The notes under the pieces: model-generated | Databases searched by the model: none | What the model was told of the DNA's origin: nothing | Seen by the model: only the letters and a program-made list of their open reading frames with translations | Position numbers and translations under genes: made by a program | NCBI GenBank assembly: GCA_039707465.1 | Contig: CM077651.1 | Span: 24,913,019-24,977,018 of the forward strand | Direction: 5' to 3' | Source of the DNA: Rhabdophis nuchalis | Lineage: Eukaryota; Chordata; Lepidosauria; Squamata; Natricidae | Length of the DNA stretch: 64,000 nucleotides | Shown: in pieces, positions 15,101 through 23,379 of the stretch | Position numbering within the stretch: position 1 is the first letter of the stretch | Layout: the number at the start of each line of letters is the position of its first letter

Positions 15101-18100
15101 CCTGTTTACTCTGAAGCCCCTCTTAATGGTCAAACCCAAAGCAGAACACAGGCCAAAGGTTTACAGACTGGGCACCTTTCTAAGCAGAAGGTCTGTAGAG
15201 AATGGGGCAAATGTTCAGAAAATATACAAACTCCTCTACCCGATACACAATTATGTACAATTCTTAGTGTAATCCCCACCCCCCACATTTGGCATTTATA
15301 AAAACACTTTTCTGGAATTATAGCTATTCACAGTGCAAATTTATTTGGTGCGCAGAGACTCTCATACAGTGGGACCTGAGCATGGGTTACTTTCCTTGGC
15401 TTGTTATCTCACAGCCAATTGTGTTACTTTCAGTATGCGGATCTAAATCGCCACATAGATGCCTTGAATGCCTGGAGAAACGCCACAGTGTTGAAACCAC
15501 AACATAGTTTGGCTTGGAACAACATGATTATATTGCTCGATAATACAGGTACAATCTGCTTTTTTTTTCCTCAGAGTATTTCTTTTCTGCATCTTGTTTA
15601 GATCTTCAACCCATTGTTTGGGCTACATGATGTTGGGGTTTTAGTTCTAAAATAGGAACTAGAATGTCACCAACCCAAGATTTTACAGCTGCTGCAAAAC
15701 AACATACAGTATCTCACAATCTGCCACTGTGGCAGAAGTGTGCCCTTAGAGATCAGTTTTCCATCAATGTCTTGTGTTCCAAAACACATTGGCAAGTAAT
15801 GATTTAGTACTTGGAGGCAAATCTTAGAATTAAACAAGAAATAAATGTATTATTACATCCTAGTGTTTGGCATCATAACGGATACAGAGATTTCAGGCAA
15901 CCATCTTTTGAAAAGACTCACAATGTATTGTGTCAGTTTTATTTCATGATGGAGTGGATCTTTCAGTATCAAATTAATTGATTAAGAATCCTAATTTGAT
16001 TAGCTTCAAACAAAATTCAATTAAAAAAGGAGGAAGAATTATCCTAGTAGCTGTCAGTTTACTAACCAGCTAGAAAATCTTTCATTCTGCTGGTGGTTCA
16101 CGCTATTTTTTTTCTCCAACAGCCTTCAGGATGCTCACAAAACCTTTTATCTCATGTTGGTGTTCTTCAGTTTATTTCTGTGTTTGATACAAAGATTTCT
16201 TAATCCGGTTATATTCACATTCTAATCCTAAAGTTGTTTTAAATGCATTTAAATGCATAGTAGCCAAACATTTATTTTATACTTTACATCTAGAAAAAAA
16301 TGCCATAGAAATTTTAATGCTCTTCACTTGCAATTCATTTTCTAATCATTTGATTTGTTCTTCATTGCTTTCTTTAAGGAGAATAGCTAAGCATCTTCTT
16401 TTGATTAAAAATAGTTTTTCACCCTCATTCCATCTCATTCTCTCCTTTAATTTCTTCCTAGGGAACTTGGCACAAGCAGAAACTGTTGGAAGGGAAGCTT
16501 TGGAGTTAATACCGAATGATCATTCTCTCATGTTTTCGCTGGCAAATGTACTGGGGAAATCACAGAAATATAAGGTAAAGTGTTTTTCTAGATAGATAAC
16601 TCCTACAAATATTATTTCTCAATGATTCGGGGATTAAGGATGTCCTCAGAAATGTGACTCAGTGAAAAGATTGGCAGTGGATTTATGTTGGAAGCCAACA
16701 CAGCAAAATATGTGTTTGTACCCAAAGTTGGTTTTTTCCCTAAATCACAGGAGAAAGAAATCTTAAGAGAAAATGTAAGTTCTATCCAAATGGCCTTGCC
16801 TGGTTCCTAAACAGCTATCAGGTCAATTTCATTTTTTCAATCTGACTAAACTGAAGCACTGTTTTTTTTAATTGGGTGATAGATAGAAATATACAAGAAT
16901 GAGTCTCTTCTAGAAAAATCCAAACTCCAGATACAAATGTCTCAGTTATTACAATTAATTATTATATGCAAGAAGCTGAAACCATAAATATAGGGGGGGA
17001 CTATTTTGTTCTTCAACAAATTTTTGAACTTGATGCTAATTTTTAGATAGTCTTTTGTAATAAAAATAGCATCAAGTTCAAAAATTGTTTGAAATACAAG
17101 ATAGTTTTTGTTCCTACTTTATGATAAAAACATTTAAAACAATGTAGGTTGCATGTGGTTACAGTTCTCTTGATCTTACCTATTAAATAATCCCTTTCTT
17201 TTAACAAAAGGACATTGACTTAAATATAGTCTTTAAAGCCTGAAGGATGTCATTCATGAAGGATCTGTACAGCTTTACAGAAATCATTTTGAAAAATGAA
17301 TCATAACAATGCCCACTGTTTTCAATTGTTCAGGCTAAGCTAGTTATTTTCAGCCACAAGTGAAAAATGGAAAATTGGGAAAAAATTATGAACAGATATG
17401 AAACAAAAGTTTGTTAGAGAAATAGTGAAAATTCTTTTGCCAAGCTAGAAATCCTTTTAGGTTAGAGTTGTTGATTCAGGGGGGTGGGGGTGGGGTATTT
17501 CCTGTAAAAATATTTTGCTGCAGTTTACAAGTGAATGTACCTCTAAAACAAATACTATAATGTCTTTAGAGGTAACTAAATGCAAAAATCCACATGAAAG
17601 GGAGGATTTGATATCTGTTTTCGGATTGAAAGATGGTCTGGACTTTTGCAGCAAAAATACGATAACCTTAGATTCATACCATCACTTTTCTTAAGACTAA
17701 ATTTGTTTGAATGTAGAAACCTTTGGTTTCTAATGCAGCCCACAAGTGTTTTTGTGTTCTTACCAACACTAAAGTAATTACTGTCTAATTGACAGCAACG
17801 ACCAACCAACAGCTGGATCGGCCTGTGAATTACCATATATTGTTCGTATCTCCATTAGAGAGAAGTGGAAGTGTGAATGCATGTGGAAAAATAAAATAGG
17901 GTGACATAATCACATTAATAGACCATAGAGCATGAGGTAATTGGGAGTGTTTGGTTGCACTTGACATTGTAGGCACTACAAAAATAGCTTGTCCTGTTGA
18001 TCTCTTTTTCTGAATTATTCAGGAATCCGAAGCTTTGTTCCACAAGGCAATTAAAGCCAACCCAACGGCTGCCAGTTACCATGGCAATTTGGGTAAGACA

Positions 18101-18757
18101 TTTTATCGCTCCCCTGGTGCAAACTTTTTTTTTTTTTTTAAATCAGACACTGGTTGAAATTTTTTCCCCCGCATTCAGTGTCTTGCAGGCATTCTTCTGC
18201 TAGCTAGATTTCTCGTCCGCCTGCTTGCTAAACAAATTGCCAACAAGATGCTGGGGTTCTTAGAGCGGGTTTCCAATAATGTCAAGCTGATCACATTGCA
18301 TGCCAGGCCAACCAGGCAGGCTGCCGGCTGCAACCCAGAGGTGGTGCGTGTCAGTGGTGGCAAATTGGTTCGTCCTGTGCTTGCAAATCACAATGAGCTC
18401 CCCTGACAAAAATAGCCATTGATGGCTCTAGCACAATCTACTCTTGTCATTCCTTGGCCTGCGTGTCTCTAAACATGTCTGCTCCAGCTGGCTACAGAGC
18501 AGCCTGCCACTGTGCCGACAGCCAACCAAATGTTTTAATGTTTTCTAAGTAATTGGCAAGATTGTCAGTTCGTCAGCAACAAAACAAAAAAAATCCTCTT
18601 TGCTGTTTCAGCTGTGCTGTACCATCGCTGGGGAAATTTCGACTTAGCCAAGAAACACTATGACGTCTCTCTGAAGCTTGACCCCACAGCATCTGGGACC
18701 AGGGAGAACTACAGCCTTTTAAAAAAGAAACTGGACCAACTGCAAAAAAAAGGGTGA
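103..18757 (+). CDS. TMTC4: TMTC4, 3' two-thirds (12 coding exons, 5' end outside window)
   Basis: Transmembrane O-mannosyltransferase targeting cadherins 4, an ER multi-pass protein with lumenal TPRs; the TMTC family O-mannosylates cadherin domains. Joined exons: 103-195, 2956-3117, 4129-4331, 6784-6955, 7047-7178, 10113-10192, 11473-11580, 12820-12961, 15434-15548, 16462-16574, 18023-18092, 18612-18757. They total 1536 nt, 511 codons plus stop, with no frame break and AG/GT at every junction. Exons 1-5 encode the DUF1736 region and hydrophobic segments; exons 6-12 encode tandem TPRs. The recalled human protein is about 741 residues, so about 230 N-terminal residues, including the presumed catalytic lumenal loop, lie upstream. 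No inactivating change is seen. Near-identity to recalled human TMTC4 over the TPRs separates it from TMTC1-3. Confidence 0.96.
196..2060 (+). other. TMTC4 intron, no recognised element
   Basis: AT-rich intron. Apart from a short AAAAT run near 1480-1497 I see nothing coding and no recognisable repeat. Confidence 0.6.
2069..2440. mobile_element. hAT-like MITE, family A (TIR like CAGTGATGGCGAACC)
   Basis: The left end is a degraded terminus (catgttggctaac). The right end ccataggttcgccatcacgg is the family TIR in reverse. The flanks tgatagaa (2061-2068) and tgatagat (2441-2448) match 7 of 8 as a target duplication. No transposase; the open frames inside are chance. Confidence 0.8.
2620..2776 (+). 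repeat. L2/MIR-like 3' tail
   Basis: Contains the motif order seen in squamate repeat tails: ggttgactcagccttccatc, then ggtaaaatgagga, then gtgaagcgatatataagtc and gctattgttg. The bases from 2441 to 2620 may be its upstream part. I could not assign a family. Confidence 0.55.
2956..3117 (+). CDS. TMTC4: TMTC4 coding exon b (start of DUF1736)
   Basis: 162 nt, phase 0 at both ends, 54 codons. Acceptor cttcatag, donor gtaagg. It encodes a hydrophobic segment followed by the highly conserved [18 protein letters not shown] motif, the hallmark of the DUF1736 region in TMTC proteins. Reading through the donor soon reaches a stop, so the donor sets the exon end. Confidence 0.95.
3118..3612 (+). other. 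TMTC4 intron, nothing recognised
   Basis: Single-copy-looking intron between exon b and the MITE at 3613. No motif stands out. Confidence 0.5.
3613..3988. mobile_element. hAT-like MITE, family B (CAGTGGTGGG terminus)
   Basis: Starts cagtggtgggattcaaata, a common squamate MITE terminus, and has the internal ggttctcccaaataggtgcg near 3940. The right terminus is eroded. The end may be at 3970, because cttacatt (3605-3612) and attacatt (3971-3978) could be the target duplication. Confidence 0.7.
4129..4331 (+). CDS. TMTC4: TMTC4 coding exon c (two membrane segments)
   Basis: 203 nt, starts in phase 0 and ends with two bases of an Arg codon. Acceptor ttgacag, donor gtaaat. Encodes [18 protein letters not shown], a conserved FDWSMG turn and a second hydrophobic run ending near SSKDGQKR. 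Matches the central membrane region of TMTC4. Confidence 0.95.
4332..5313 (+). other. TMTC4 intron, nothing recognised
   Basis: AT-rich intron. No coding exon expected here and no repeat recognised. Confidence 0.5.
5314..5570. mobile_element. hAT-like MITE, family B
   Basis: Begins caggggtgggttgctg and ends gtagcaacccacctctg, an inverted pair. Flanks cttaacac and cgtaacat agree at 6 of 8. GC-rich core with alternating GCATGCAC sequence. Confidence 0.8.
5571..6042 (+). other. TMTC4 intron, nothing recognised
   Basis: Mostly AT-rich sequence between two MITEs; nothing identified. Confidence 0.5.
6045..6285. mobile_element. Tc1/mariner (Tigger/pogo-like) MITE
   Basis: Near-perfect ~23-bp TIRs: left cagtgatccctcgtttttcg, right ending acgagggatcactg. 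Flanked on both sides by TA (6043-6044, 6286-6287), as expected for Tc1/mariner insertion. 241 bp, no transposase frame. Confidence 0.88.
6329..6603. mobile_element. hAT-like MITE, family B variant, GC-rich
   Basis: Ends gatccggaacccaccactg. Flanks tgagaagc (6321-6328) and tgagaacc (6604-6611) match 7 of 8. The left TIR is degraded. High GC and CpG relative to the surrounding intron. Confidence 0.75.
6784..6955 (+). CDS. TMTC4: TMTC4 coding exon d ([16 protein letters not shown])
   Basis: 172 nt. The first base completes the Arg codon and the exon ends in phase 0. Acceptor tttcag, donor gtacaa. Encodes the hydrophobic [12 protein letters not shown] followed by [20 protein letters not shown], the most conserved stretch of TMTC proteins, then another membrane segment. 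Confidence 0.96.
7047..7178 (+). CDS. TMTC4: TMTC4 coding exon e (last membrane segment)
   Basis: 132 nt, 44 codons, phase 0 at both ends; only 91 bp of intron separates it from exon d. Acceptor tctcaag, donor gtaagc. Encodes the final helix ([15 protein letters not shown]) and the linker [20 protein letters not shown] that begins the TPR array. Confidence 0.95.
7549..7808. mobile_element. MITE with TGTTTCCCCGAAAATAAGAC terminus
   Basis: Left gtgtttccccgaaaataaga is mirrored on the right by ggttttattttcagggaaac. This terminus is widespread in reptile genomes. Superfamily not assigned. Confidence 0.75.
7809..9595 (+). other. TMTC4 intron, nothing recognised
   Basis: About 1.8 kb of AT-rich intron before exon f with no identified exon, RNA or repeat. 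Confidence 0.5.
9596..9935 (+). repeat. unclassified interspersed repeat with (ATAG) tail
   Basis: Contains a local tandem gcactaggctttg duplication near 9605-9630, then gtttggttgaaattgatcca followed by a short ATAG array. This layout resembles squamate repeats whose ends seed microsatellites. Sequence at 38505-38998 looks related. Family not determined. Confidence 0.5.
10113..10192 (+). CDS. TMTC4: TMTC4 coding exon f (TPR)
   Basis: 80 nt, starts in phase 0 and ends with two bases of an Arg codon. Acceptor ctttcag, donor gtatgg. Encodes [18 protein letters not shown] and ISYYREAV, a canonical TPR helix pair. Confidence 0.95.
10193..10773 (+). other. TMTC4 intron, nothing recognised
   Basis: A-rich intron with poly-A runs near 10245 and 10685; no feature identified. 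Confidence 0.5.
10776..11130. mobile_element. Tigger-like MITE, family D (CAGGTAGTCCTC terminus)
   Basis: Left end cagatagtcctcaacttatg; right end gtaagtcaaggacaac. TA precedes the left end. Internal motifs such as gttaaacgaatc and gatcatgtgaccatggggat are shared with the other family D copies in this window. Confidence 0.85.
11473..11580 (+). CDS. TMTC4: TMTC4 coding exon g (TPR)
   Basis: 108 nt. The first base completes Arg, then [18 protein letters not shown] and onward to AVQI; it ends with two bases of a Gln codon. Acceptor tcccag, donor gtatgt. An in-frame read-through past the donor is open for about 90 bases, so an ORF caller would overextend it. Confidence 0.95.
11581..12103 (+). 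other. TMTC4 intron, nothing else recognised
   Basis: Intron between exon g and the U2 fragment. Two short ccagagtttccc/ctccagattac-like stretches, but no repeat assigned. Confidence 0.4.
12104..12150 (-). pseudogene. U2 snRNA-derived fragment (5' end only)
   Basis: On the - strand the segment contains CCTTTTGGCTAAGATCAAG, the invariant start of U2 snRNA that includes the branch-site-pairing region. Next to it is a degraded copy of the first ~12 bases and a weak match downstream. Only about 45 of ~190 U2 bases are present, and the Sm site and hairpins are missing. It is therefore a retro-inserted fragment in the TMTC4 intron between exons g and h, not a gene. Confidence 0.65.
12219..12562. 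mobile_element. hAT-like MITE, family A, with internal tandem motif
   Basis: Left gcagcgatggcgaacctttt, right ccataggttcgtcatcc. The 8-bp flanks gttgtagg (12211-12218) and gttgtagg (12563-12570) are identical, a hAT-type target duplication. Inside, ccagctggtctt recurs at irregular spacing, giving long spurious open frames on both strands. Confidence 0.9.
12820..12961 (+). CDS. TMTC4: TMTC4 coding exon h (TPR)
   Basis: 142 nt. The first base completes Gln, then [17 protein letters not shown] and on to [11 protein letters not shown], ending in phase 0. Acceptor gcctag, donor gtaagt. A fold-back hAT-like MITE sits only 40 bp past the donor. Confidence 0.95.
13002..13123. mobile_element. fold-back hAT-like MITE, family E
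   Basis: Two inverted halves (gcaagtttaagttg on the left, cttaaagttgccaagattga on the right) with exact 8-bp flanks tcctagat at 12994-13001 and 13124-13131. Inserted 40 bp after the TMTC4 exon h donor. Confidence 0.9.
13457..13643. mobile_element. hAT-like MITE, family F (GGGGTCCCCAACC)
   Basis: Begins tgaggggtccccaacccctg and closes with caaaaggttggggggctctg. The interior carries gttcatggaccagc and ttccggtccgtggaaaaacc, typical of this family. A second copy is at 20444-20653. Confidence 0.8.
13665..14225. mobile_element. Tigger-like MITE, family D, with internal duplication
   Basis: Left caggtagtcctcaacttaca, right ataagttgaggactacct, TA at both flanks. At 561 bp it is about 165 bp longer than the copies at 30848 and 49992. 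The excess is a second copy of the segment 13814-13928 at 13982-14094. Confidence 0.85.
14226..15433 (+). other. TMTC4 intron with a (TTTG)n stretch
   Basis: A TTTG-rich low-complexity run lies at about 14759-14806. The rest, including a moderately GC-rich part at 14940-15200, is unassigned. Confidence 0.5.
15434..15548 (+). CDS. TMTC4: TMTC4 coding exon i (TPR)
   Basis: 115 nt, starts in phase 0 with [18 protein letters not shown] and ends with one base of a Gly codon after ILLDNT. Acceptor ctttcag, donor gtacaa. Confidence 0.95.
15549..16461 (+). other. TMTC4 intron, nothing recognised
   Basis: AT-rich intron between exons i and j without identified elements. Confidence 0.5.
16462..16574 (+). 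CDS. TMTC4: TMTC4 coding exon j (TPR)
   Basis: 113 nt. The first two bases complete Gly, then [18 protein letters not shown] and on to LGKSQKYK, ending in phase 0. Acceptor ttcctag, donor gtaaag. Confidence 0.95.
17001..17107. repeat. imperfect inverted repeat / long hairpin in TMTC4 intron
   Basis: Arms 17001-17038 and about 17068-17107 pair over ~38 bp, with a perfect core of atttttgaacttgatgct against agcatcaagttcaaaaat and a ~30-base AT-rich loop. No TIR or target duplication recognised. It could be a small MITE or an RNA hairpin source. Confidence 0.75.
17108..18022 (+). other. TMTC4 intron, nothing recognised
   Basis: Intron before exon k. A G-rich run (ggggtgggggtgggg) lies near 17479-17494; otherwise unassigned. 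Confidence 0.4.
18023..18092 (+). CDS. TMTC4: TMTC4 coding exon k (TPR)
   Basis: 70 nt, starts in phase 0 with [18 protein letters not shown] and ends with one base of an Ala codon after HGNL. Acceptor tattcag, donor gtaaga. Confidence 0.95.
18093..18611 (+). other. TMTC4 intron k-l, nothing recognised
   Basis: About 520 bp, more GC-rich than other introns here, with a poly-T run after the donor. No repeat or exon recognised. Confidence 0.5.
18612..18757 (+). CDS. TMTC4: TMTC4 terminal coding exon l and stop
   Basis: The first two bases complete Ala, then [16 protein letters not shown] and on to a Lys-rich C-terminus, with TGA at 18755-18757. Acceptor gtttcag. The sequence ends in KKG, close to the KKAV end I recall for human TMTC4, so the length is normal. 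Confidence 0.95.
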
Positions 18758-19198
18758 CGCCTGAGGTTTCTTCTCAGGCTTTGAATGCAGATATCATAGA
18801 ACGTGGCTACAGATCACCAGGGAGAGGCATTGTCACACAGGACTGCAGAACACAACCACATGGGTCGTTCAGAAGTTTCTTGAAATGTCTACCGTTAGAA
18901 TTTCAAAGGGGGGAAAAAAGGCCCTAGTTTAGAACATTTCATTTAGAGAATTAAAGGCTTGCTTCTCCTTTTCTTGGGGGGGAGGGGGTATTTTTGGGGT
19001 GGTTTTTTTTTTTCTGAACCAGTGATGAAATCTGATCAATAGTTATACCAATGTCCAATCATTTGCACTGGTAGAGTCCACGTTAAGACGAAGAGTTGCC
19101 TTCAGGAAAGCGTATGAACGGAGAACTCTCCCCAGTTTCAAAAATGGAAGTGGATGGTAACTGTGGGTTTCAGTAGGAACTCCAGTGCAATCCTGGTA

Positions 19199-19586
19199 TA
19201 GGTAGCCCTTGACTTACAACTACAATTGGGACTGTCGTTTTTGTCCTGAAAGGGATGTGGTTGTTAAGCGAAACATCCCATGATTGGATCAGAGTTTACA
19301 ACCCTTTTAGCATGGACATTAAGCAGATTACAAAGTCGTTGAGCAAACCTGGCTCTCCTCGATTGACATGGCTTGTGAGAAGCCAGCTGGGAACTTGCAG
19401 TTTGTTAAGACGTGATCACAAGATAATGCAACTCTCGATGCGCAGCGGTTGCCCACATTGCAATCACATGACTGCAGAGGTTGTATGATAGTCGTAACTT
19501 TGAGGAAGGGTTGTAAGTAAGTTTTTTGGAGGTTGACATAACTTCAAACTATCATGAAACAAACAATTGTAAGTCAGAAACTACCT
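19199..19586. mobile_element. Tigger-like MITE, family D, in the TMTC4 3' flank
   Basis: Left taggtagcccttgacttaca (first base mutated), right gtaagtcagaaactacctg, TA on both sides. It lies between the TMTC4 stop and the AATAAA at 19727. Confidence 0.85.
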
Positions 19587-19726
19587 GTATACAATATGAC
19601 CTTTTGATAAGGACAACACTTTGAGCAGGGAAAATTGATTTGTACATGGATGAAGAGATTATTTGCTTCGATAACCCAGAAGTTGCTTTCATCTGGCCAG
19701 GCTTTAATTGCTGTCCATGAGTTGTA

Positions 19727-19732
19727 AATAAA
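19727..19732 (+). terminator. candidate TMTC4 polyadenylation signal AATAAA
   Basis: Canonical hexamer in the sense orientation, about 970 bases after the TMTC4 stop and before the intergenic spacer. The competing hexamer is ATTAAA at 18950-18955. Confidence 0.4.
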
Positions 19733-19760
19733 CCTGCTGAAAATGAGCTATAGCAGGTCG

Positions 19761-20443
19761 AGATTTTTCCACTGCAAGAATTCTTTGAATTCATAGTGCT
19801 CCTATGTTCAATTTATATGTTATCATGTAAGTTAAAGTCAGTGTTTGATTGGGATACAAAGGAAGGCTTGCTATTTTGAAGTTGTAAAATTGGGGGTGGG
19901 GCTCCTGGAAGGTTGCATAAATTATTTCAGCACTTCAGCTGGGAGTCCGACTTAAGACAGCTTTTTTCTCTGGGTCTGTTTTTGTGGTCCTATGAACAGC
20001 TTAAATCCATACAATATCTTAATGTTTCTTTATTTCCTCTTGATAAGTATAGAGATGCCAAAAACATACTGCTAGTATTATATCTTTGTTGAGTAACCTA
20101 AGGATTGGGAAATAGTTTGTTCTTCCATGTCCATATTTATTCTTGGTGGAGTCTGTATTTTTCTGTGCTGAAGAGAAAGAACAGGATATGCACTGAGCCA
20201 GGCTAGTGAGAAAGAAAGAAATATGATGTACATATACTGTATTCTAGAATCTTGGTCCCCAGTTTCAGCTTCTTCTAAAAGAAGGACCACTATGGAAAGA
20301 GGAGTTTCAAAGGATTTTTAGTTTATTAAAATATTAAATATTAAAATATTCAAACAAATAGATTCTGTTCAGTGTTGCACACTTTTAGCCATCATGGACT
20401 TTCTTTAGATATTAATATTCCATCAGACAAGGTAGTTATCGAG
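19761..20443. other. intergenic, nothing recognised
   Basis: Start of the TMTC4-GGACT spacer, AT-rich and without identified features. Confidence 0.5.
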
Positions 20444-20653
20444 CAGGGTTCCTCAATCTCTGGTTCGTGGACCGGCACCAGGCTATGGCCCACCAGGAAC
20501 CAGGATGGGCAAGCAAGCTAAGCCTCATCTGCGCACATGCAGAATCCAAGTAGTGTGTGAAACCATTTTCTCCCCCCCCCCCCAAATTTTTTTTGCAGAA
20601 AAACACCGCTCCACGGAACTGGTCCTTAGCGCCTGAAAGGGGAGGGGGCACTG
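20444..20653. mobile_element. hAT-like MITE, family F
   Basis: Starts cagggttcctcaatctctgg; flanks ttatcgag (20436-20443) and ttatagag (20654-20661) agree at 7 of 8. Contains tggttcgtggaccggcacca and a poly-C/poly-T run. Confidence 0.8.
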
Positions 20654-21800
20654 TTATAGAGAATATTTTAAATATCTAGAAAGTCCACATGCTATATTCA
20701 TTTCATTATAGAAGTAATAGGAATTGGGGACTAAGATTCTGGAACAAAGTAGTCGTGTTCCCTATTTATTTTTCATTTTCCATGTTGCCTTTCTTCCTGC
20801 TGATATGTATATCTCCAACAGTTGTTACATCAGATTCATGCTTATTCAATAATAAGAGCAATTCTCTGGGAATGGAAACCTCTGGATTTGGCAAGGCATG
20901 TAGCTTGATGCAATTGTGAGGGTACCATAATATTGTAATGTTGTTTTTTCAGCTTTAAATGTGTTCGGGTCTCTCGTTTATTCAACGGATTCAAGATAGA
21001 GATATAATGTTTTCTGAAATACTTGCATATGTTAAGTGACAACTGTGTTCAAAATGCTCCCAGATACAGTTCAGTCCATCTATTTATATACAAGTACTAA
21101 GGGTCTCTTGGCATTTAAAAGTCTATTGTTTTAATTATTTTGTAAAAAAGGAATGATGTAGATATCAATCTTGTCAGACAAAATATCTGATTGGATAATA
21201 GAAATCAATGTCACAGGCTGTCAAAGCTTTATGATATTCAAAAACCCCATTTGGTTAATGGGTTTTTTTCCTGACCATATCATTTTAATAAGGCTTCAAT
21301 TACAAAATCTTCTAGATTTTAAAAGACTCCTAGTATTTGATAATAATTTATGGCAAAACTGAATTTTTTTGATCGTAAGTAGCATAATTTATTCTGTTAT
21401 GGGAACCCAGGGGGCACTTTTCAAGATTTTATAACCATGCTCCAAAATGAGAGAGAGAGATTTCATTTCTTATCAGTTCTTTTCCTAGTAGACAAAGGTG
21501 ATGTGAGCATCACAGATGCTTATAGAACAGACATTATGTCCCATTTTGTCAGCCTTACTAGCTGGACCAGATGAGAATTACAACCAGATGAACAAATTCT
21601 ATTCTTTTGTAAAGCTACATTAACAGAATCTTGTAAGTCTGAAAGTACCATTCCTCAACTTTACAGTCCCCAAAATTAGGGTCTTTTCTGAACATCTTCT
21701 CTGCTCACTATTCAGCTGTGAACGATGTTGTCTCTTATCTGATCATTCCTTAGGAAGCATTACTTGGTCATTTCTTCTGAGATGTTTCCCACATACTATT
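20654..21800. other. intergenic, nothing recognised
   Basis: AT-rich, no gene or repeat assigned. Confidence 0.5.
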
Positions 21801-22038
21801 CAGAGGTAGGTTGCTACCAGTTCGCACTGGTTTGGGCGAAGCAGTAGTGGAAATTGGGAAAGTCACCTAACCGGTAGGGATGGCAGGCTGGACATGCCCC
21901 CAAACCGGTTCCTTCGTTGCCGCAGCCATTGTCAGCTTGGTTTTTAATCATTTTTTAATGTTCTGCGCATGCACAGAACAATTTACTGTCAACTGTACAC
22001 ACACGTGCGTGCAGCAAACTGGCAGCAACCCAGCCCTG
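21801..22038. mobile_element. hAT-like MITE, family B
   Basis: Left cagaggtaggttgctaccag, right ggcagcaacccagccctg. Flanks atactatt and ataccatt match 7 of 8. Contains the family motif ttctgcgcatgcacagaaca. Confidence 0.87.
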
Positions 22039-23379
22039 ATACCATTAAACATGTAAAGGATCACTTGATTATGAACAAACTTGATTTTGGCGATAATATT
22101 TATAACAGATAATATAGGATATAAGAACATGTTCTTTAAAAGAATAAATCAAGAGAACCATAGGCATCATTATAGAACAATTGTCATGAAAGCTATCCGT
22201 TTTTTCTATATAATGGTTATTTCCTTTCCCTTCTAATTTCTCCTCTTTCCAACTCTCTCTTTCTCCTCTGTAATGTCTTCTCTTCAAATTCTTTCAGCCT
22301 TCTTAAATCTAATCCTTTATTTTCTTTTTGAACTGAAACCAAGTAAACTAGAATCTATTCTATTCTAGCACTGTATTTATCATATCAGTAATAACTAGAT
22401 ATTACACTGGATATTACTGATAGAATTGGACAAAATATTTCTAGTTTGAGTAGAAAAGGCCTCAAAATACCTTCCTACCTTCAAGACAGTTGTTTTGAAT
22501 TCACACAAGCTGTTCCAACTTTGTTAGAAATTTTTGAAGTCCCATTTGAAGCTCAAAATATCTGGCCCAAATTTGAAATACTTTCCTATAGAGTCCAGAC
22601 AGTCCATGTCAAAGTCAGAACAAATATTTCAAACTCAAAGCAGAGAATTTCAAACTTAAATTATTTATAATCTGAGACATTTTGCACAATCCAAATTGCT
22701 GATCATGCATCATTGCTTTGCATTATGTGTTCTGAATTAGAAAATCAGAACATTATAATGTGAAGTTTATTTTAAATTTGTGGGTTTTAAACATTTTTAT
22801 ATTTTACTCTTTTGTTTCTAGTAACAAAATATTTTTCTTTTAAAAAAAATCACCAATTAGTTAAATTACTGTCCCCAAAACATTTAGAATTCTTGTAAAT
22901 TCTTGTAGTTGTTCCTTGTAGGACTTTACATACATAAAAATCTTGAATTCAGAATGTTTAAAATTATAGGTCTTTTCTGAAACTAATTTCAACCAGCACA
23001 ATAAGATAAAATTGGTTCCATCTGTTGTGTGAGATGAGGCAGTTGGGTTAATCCAAACCATGATTCAGTTAACCAGCGTTACATGTGATACAACTCAGAT
23101 CAAGAATAAACCAGCAGGGAACTGGATCAGTGGTTAATTCCCTTTCTAATATAGTTATAAAATGCATGTTGTTACAAACATATTGGGTACTCAAAGTGAC
23201 ATTTTTAATGTGTGCTTGTTGGTTTTCATGTGTACATATGGGTTTTTAGATGAGATGTAAATTATTTTTCTTTTGAAAATGATAAGTATTAAAACCAATA
23301 ATTTATTTTGGAGCTATTTGAATAGCATTTTAAAACACTATTAAATACATTACACCTCATAAGATCTACATGATTGGTT
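22039..23379. other. intergenic, nothing recognised
   Basis: AT-rich sequence. A stretch near 22440-22680 is purine-rich and unusual in tone, but I cannot assign it. Confidence 0.4.

Larger units (their letters stand above)
18758..19760 (+). other. TMTC4: TMTC4 3' untranslated region (extent inferred)
   Basis: Non-coding sequence after the TMTC4 stop. An early ATTAAA lies at 18950-18955, with a T/G-rich run after it. A canonical AATAAA lies at 19727-19732. If the later site is used, the UTR contains the Tigger-like MITE at 19199-19586. The choice of site cannot be settled from sequence alone. Confidence 0.5.
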
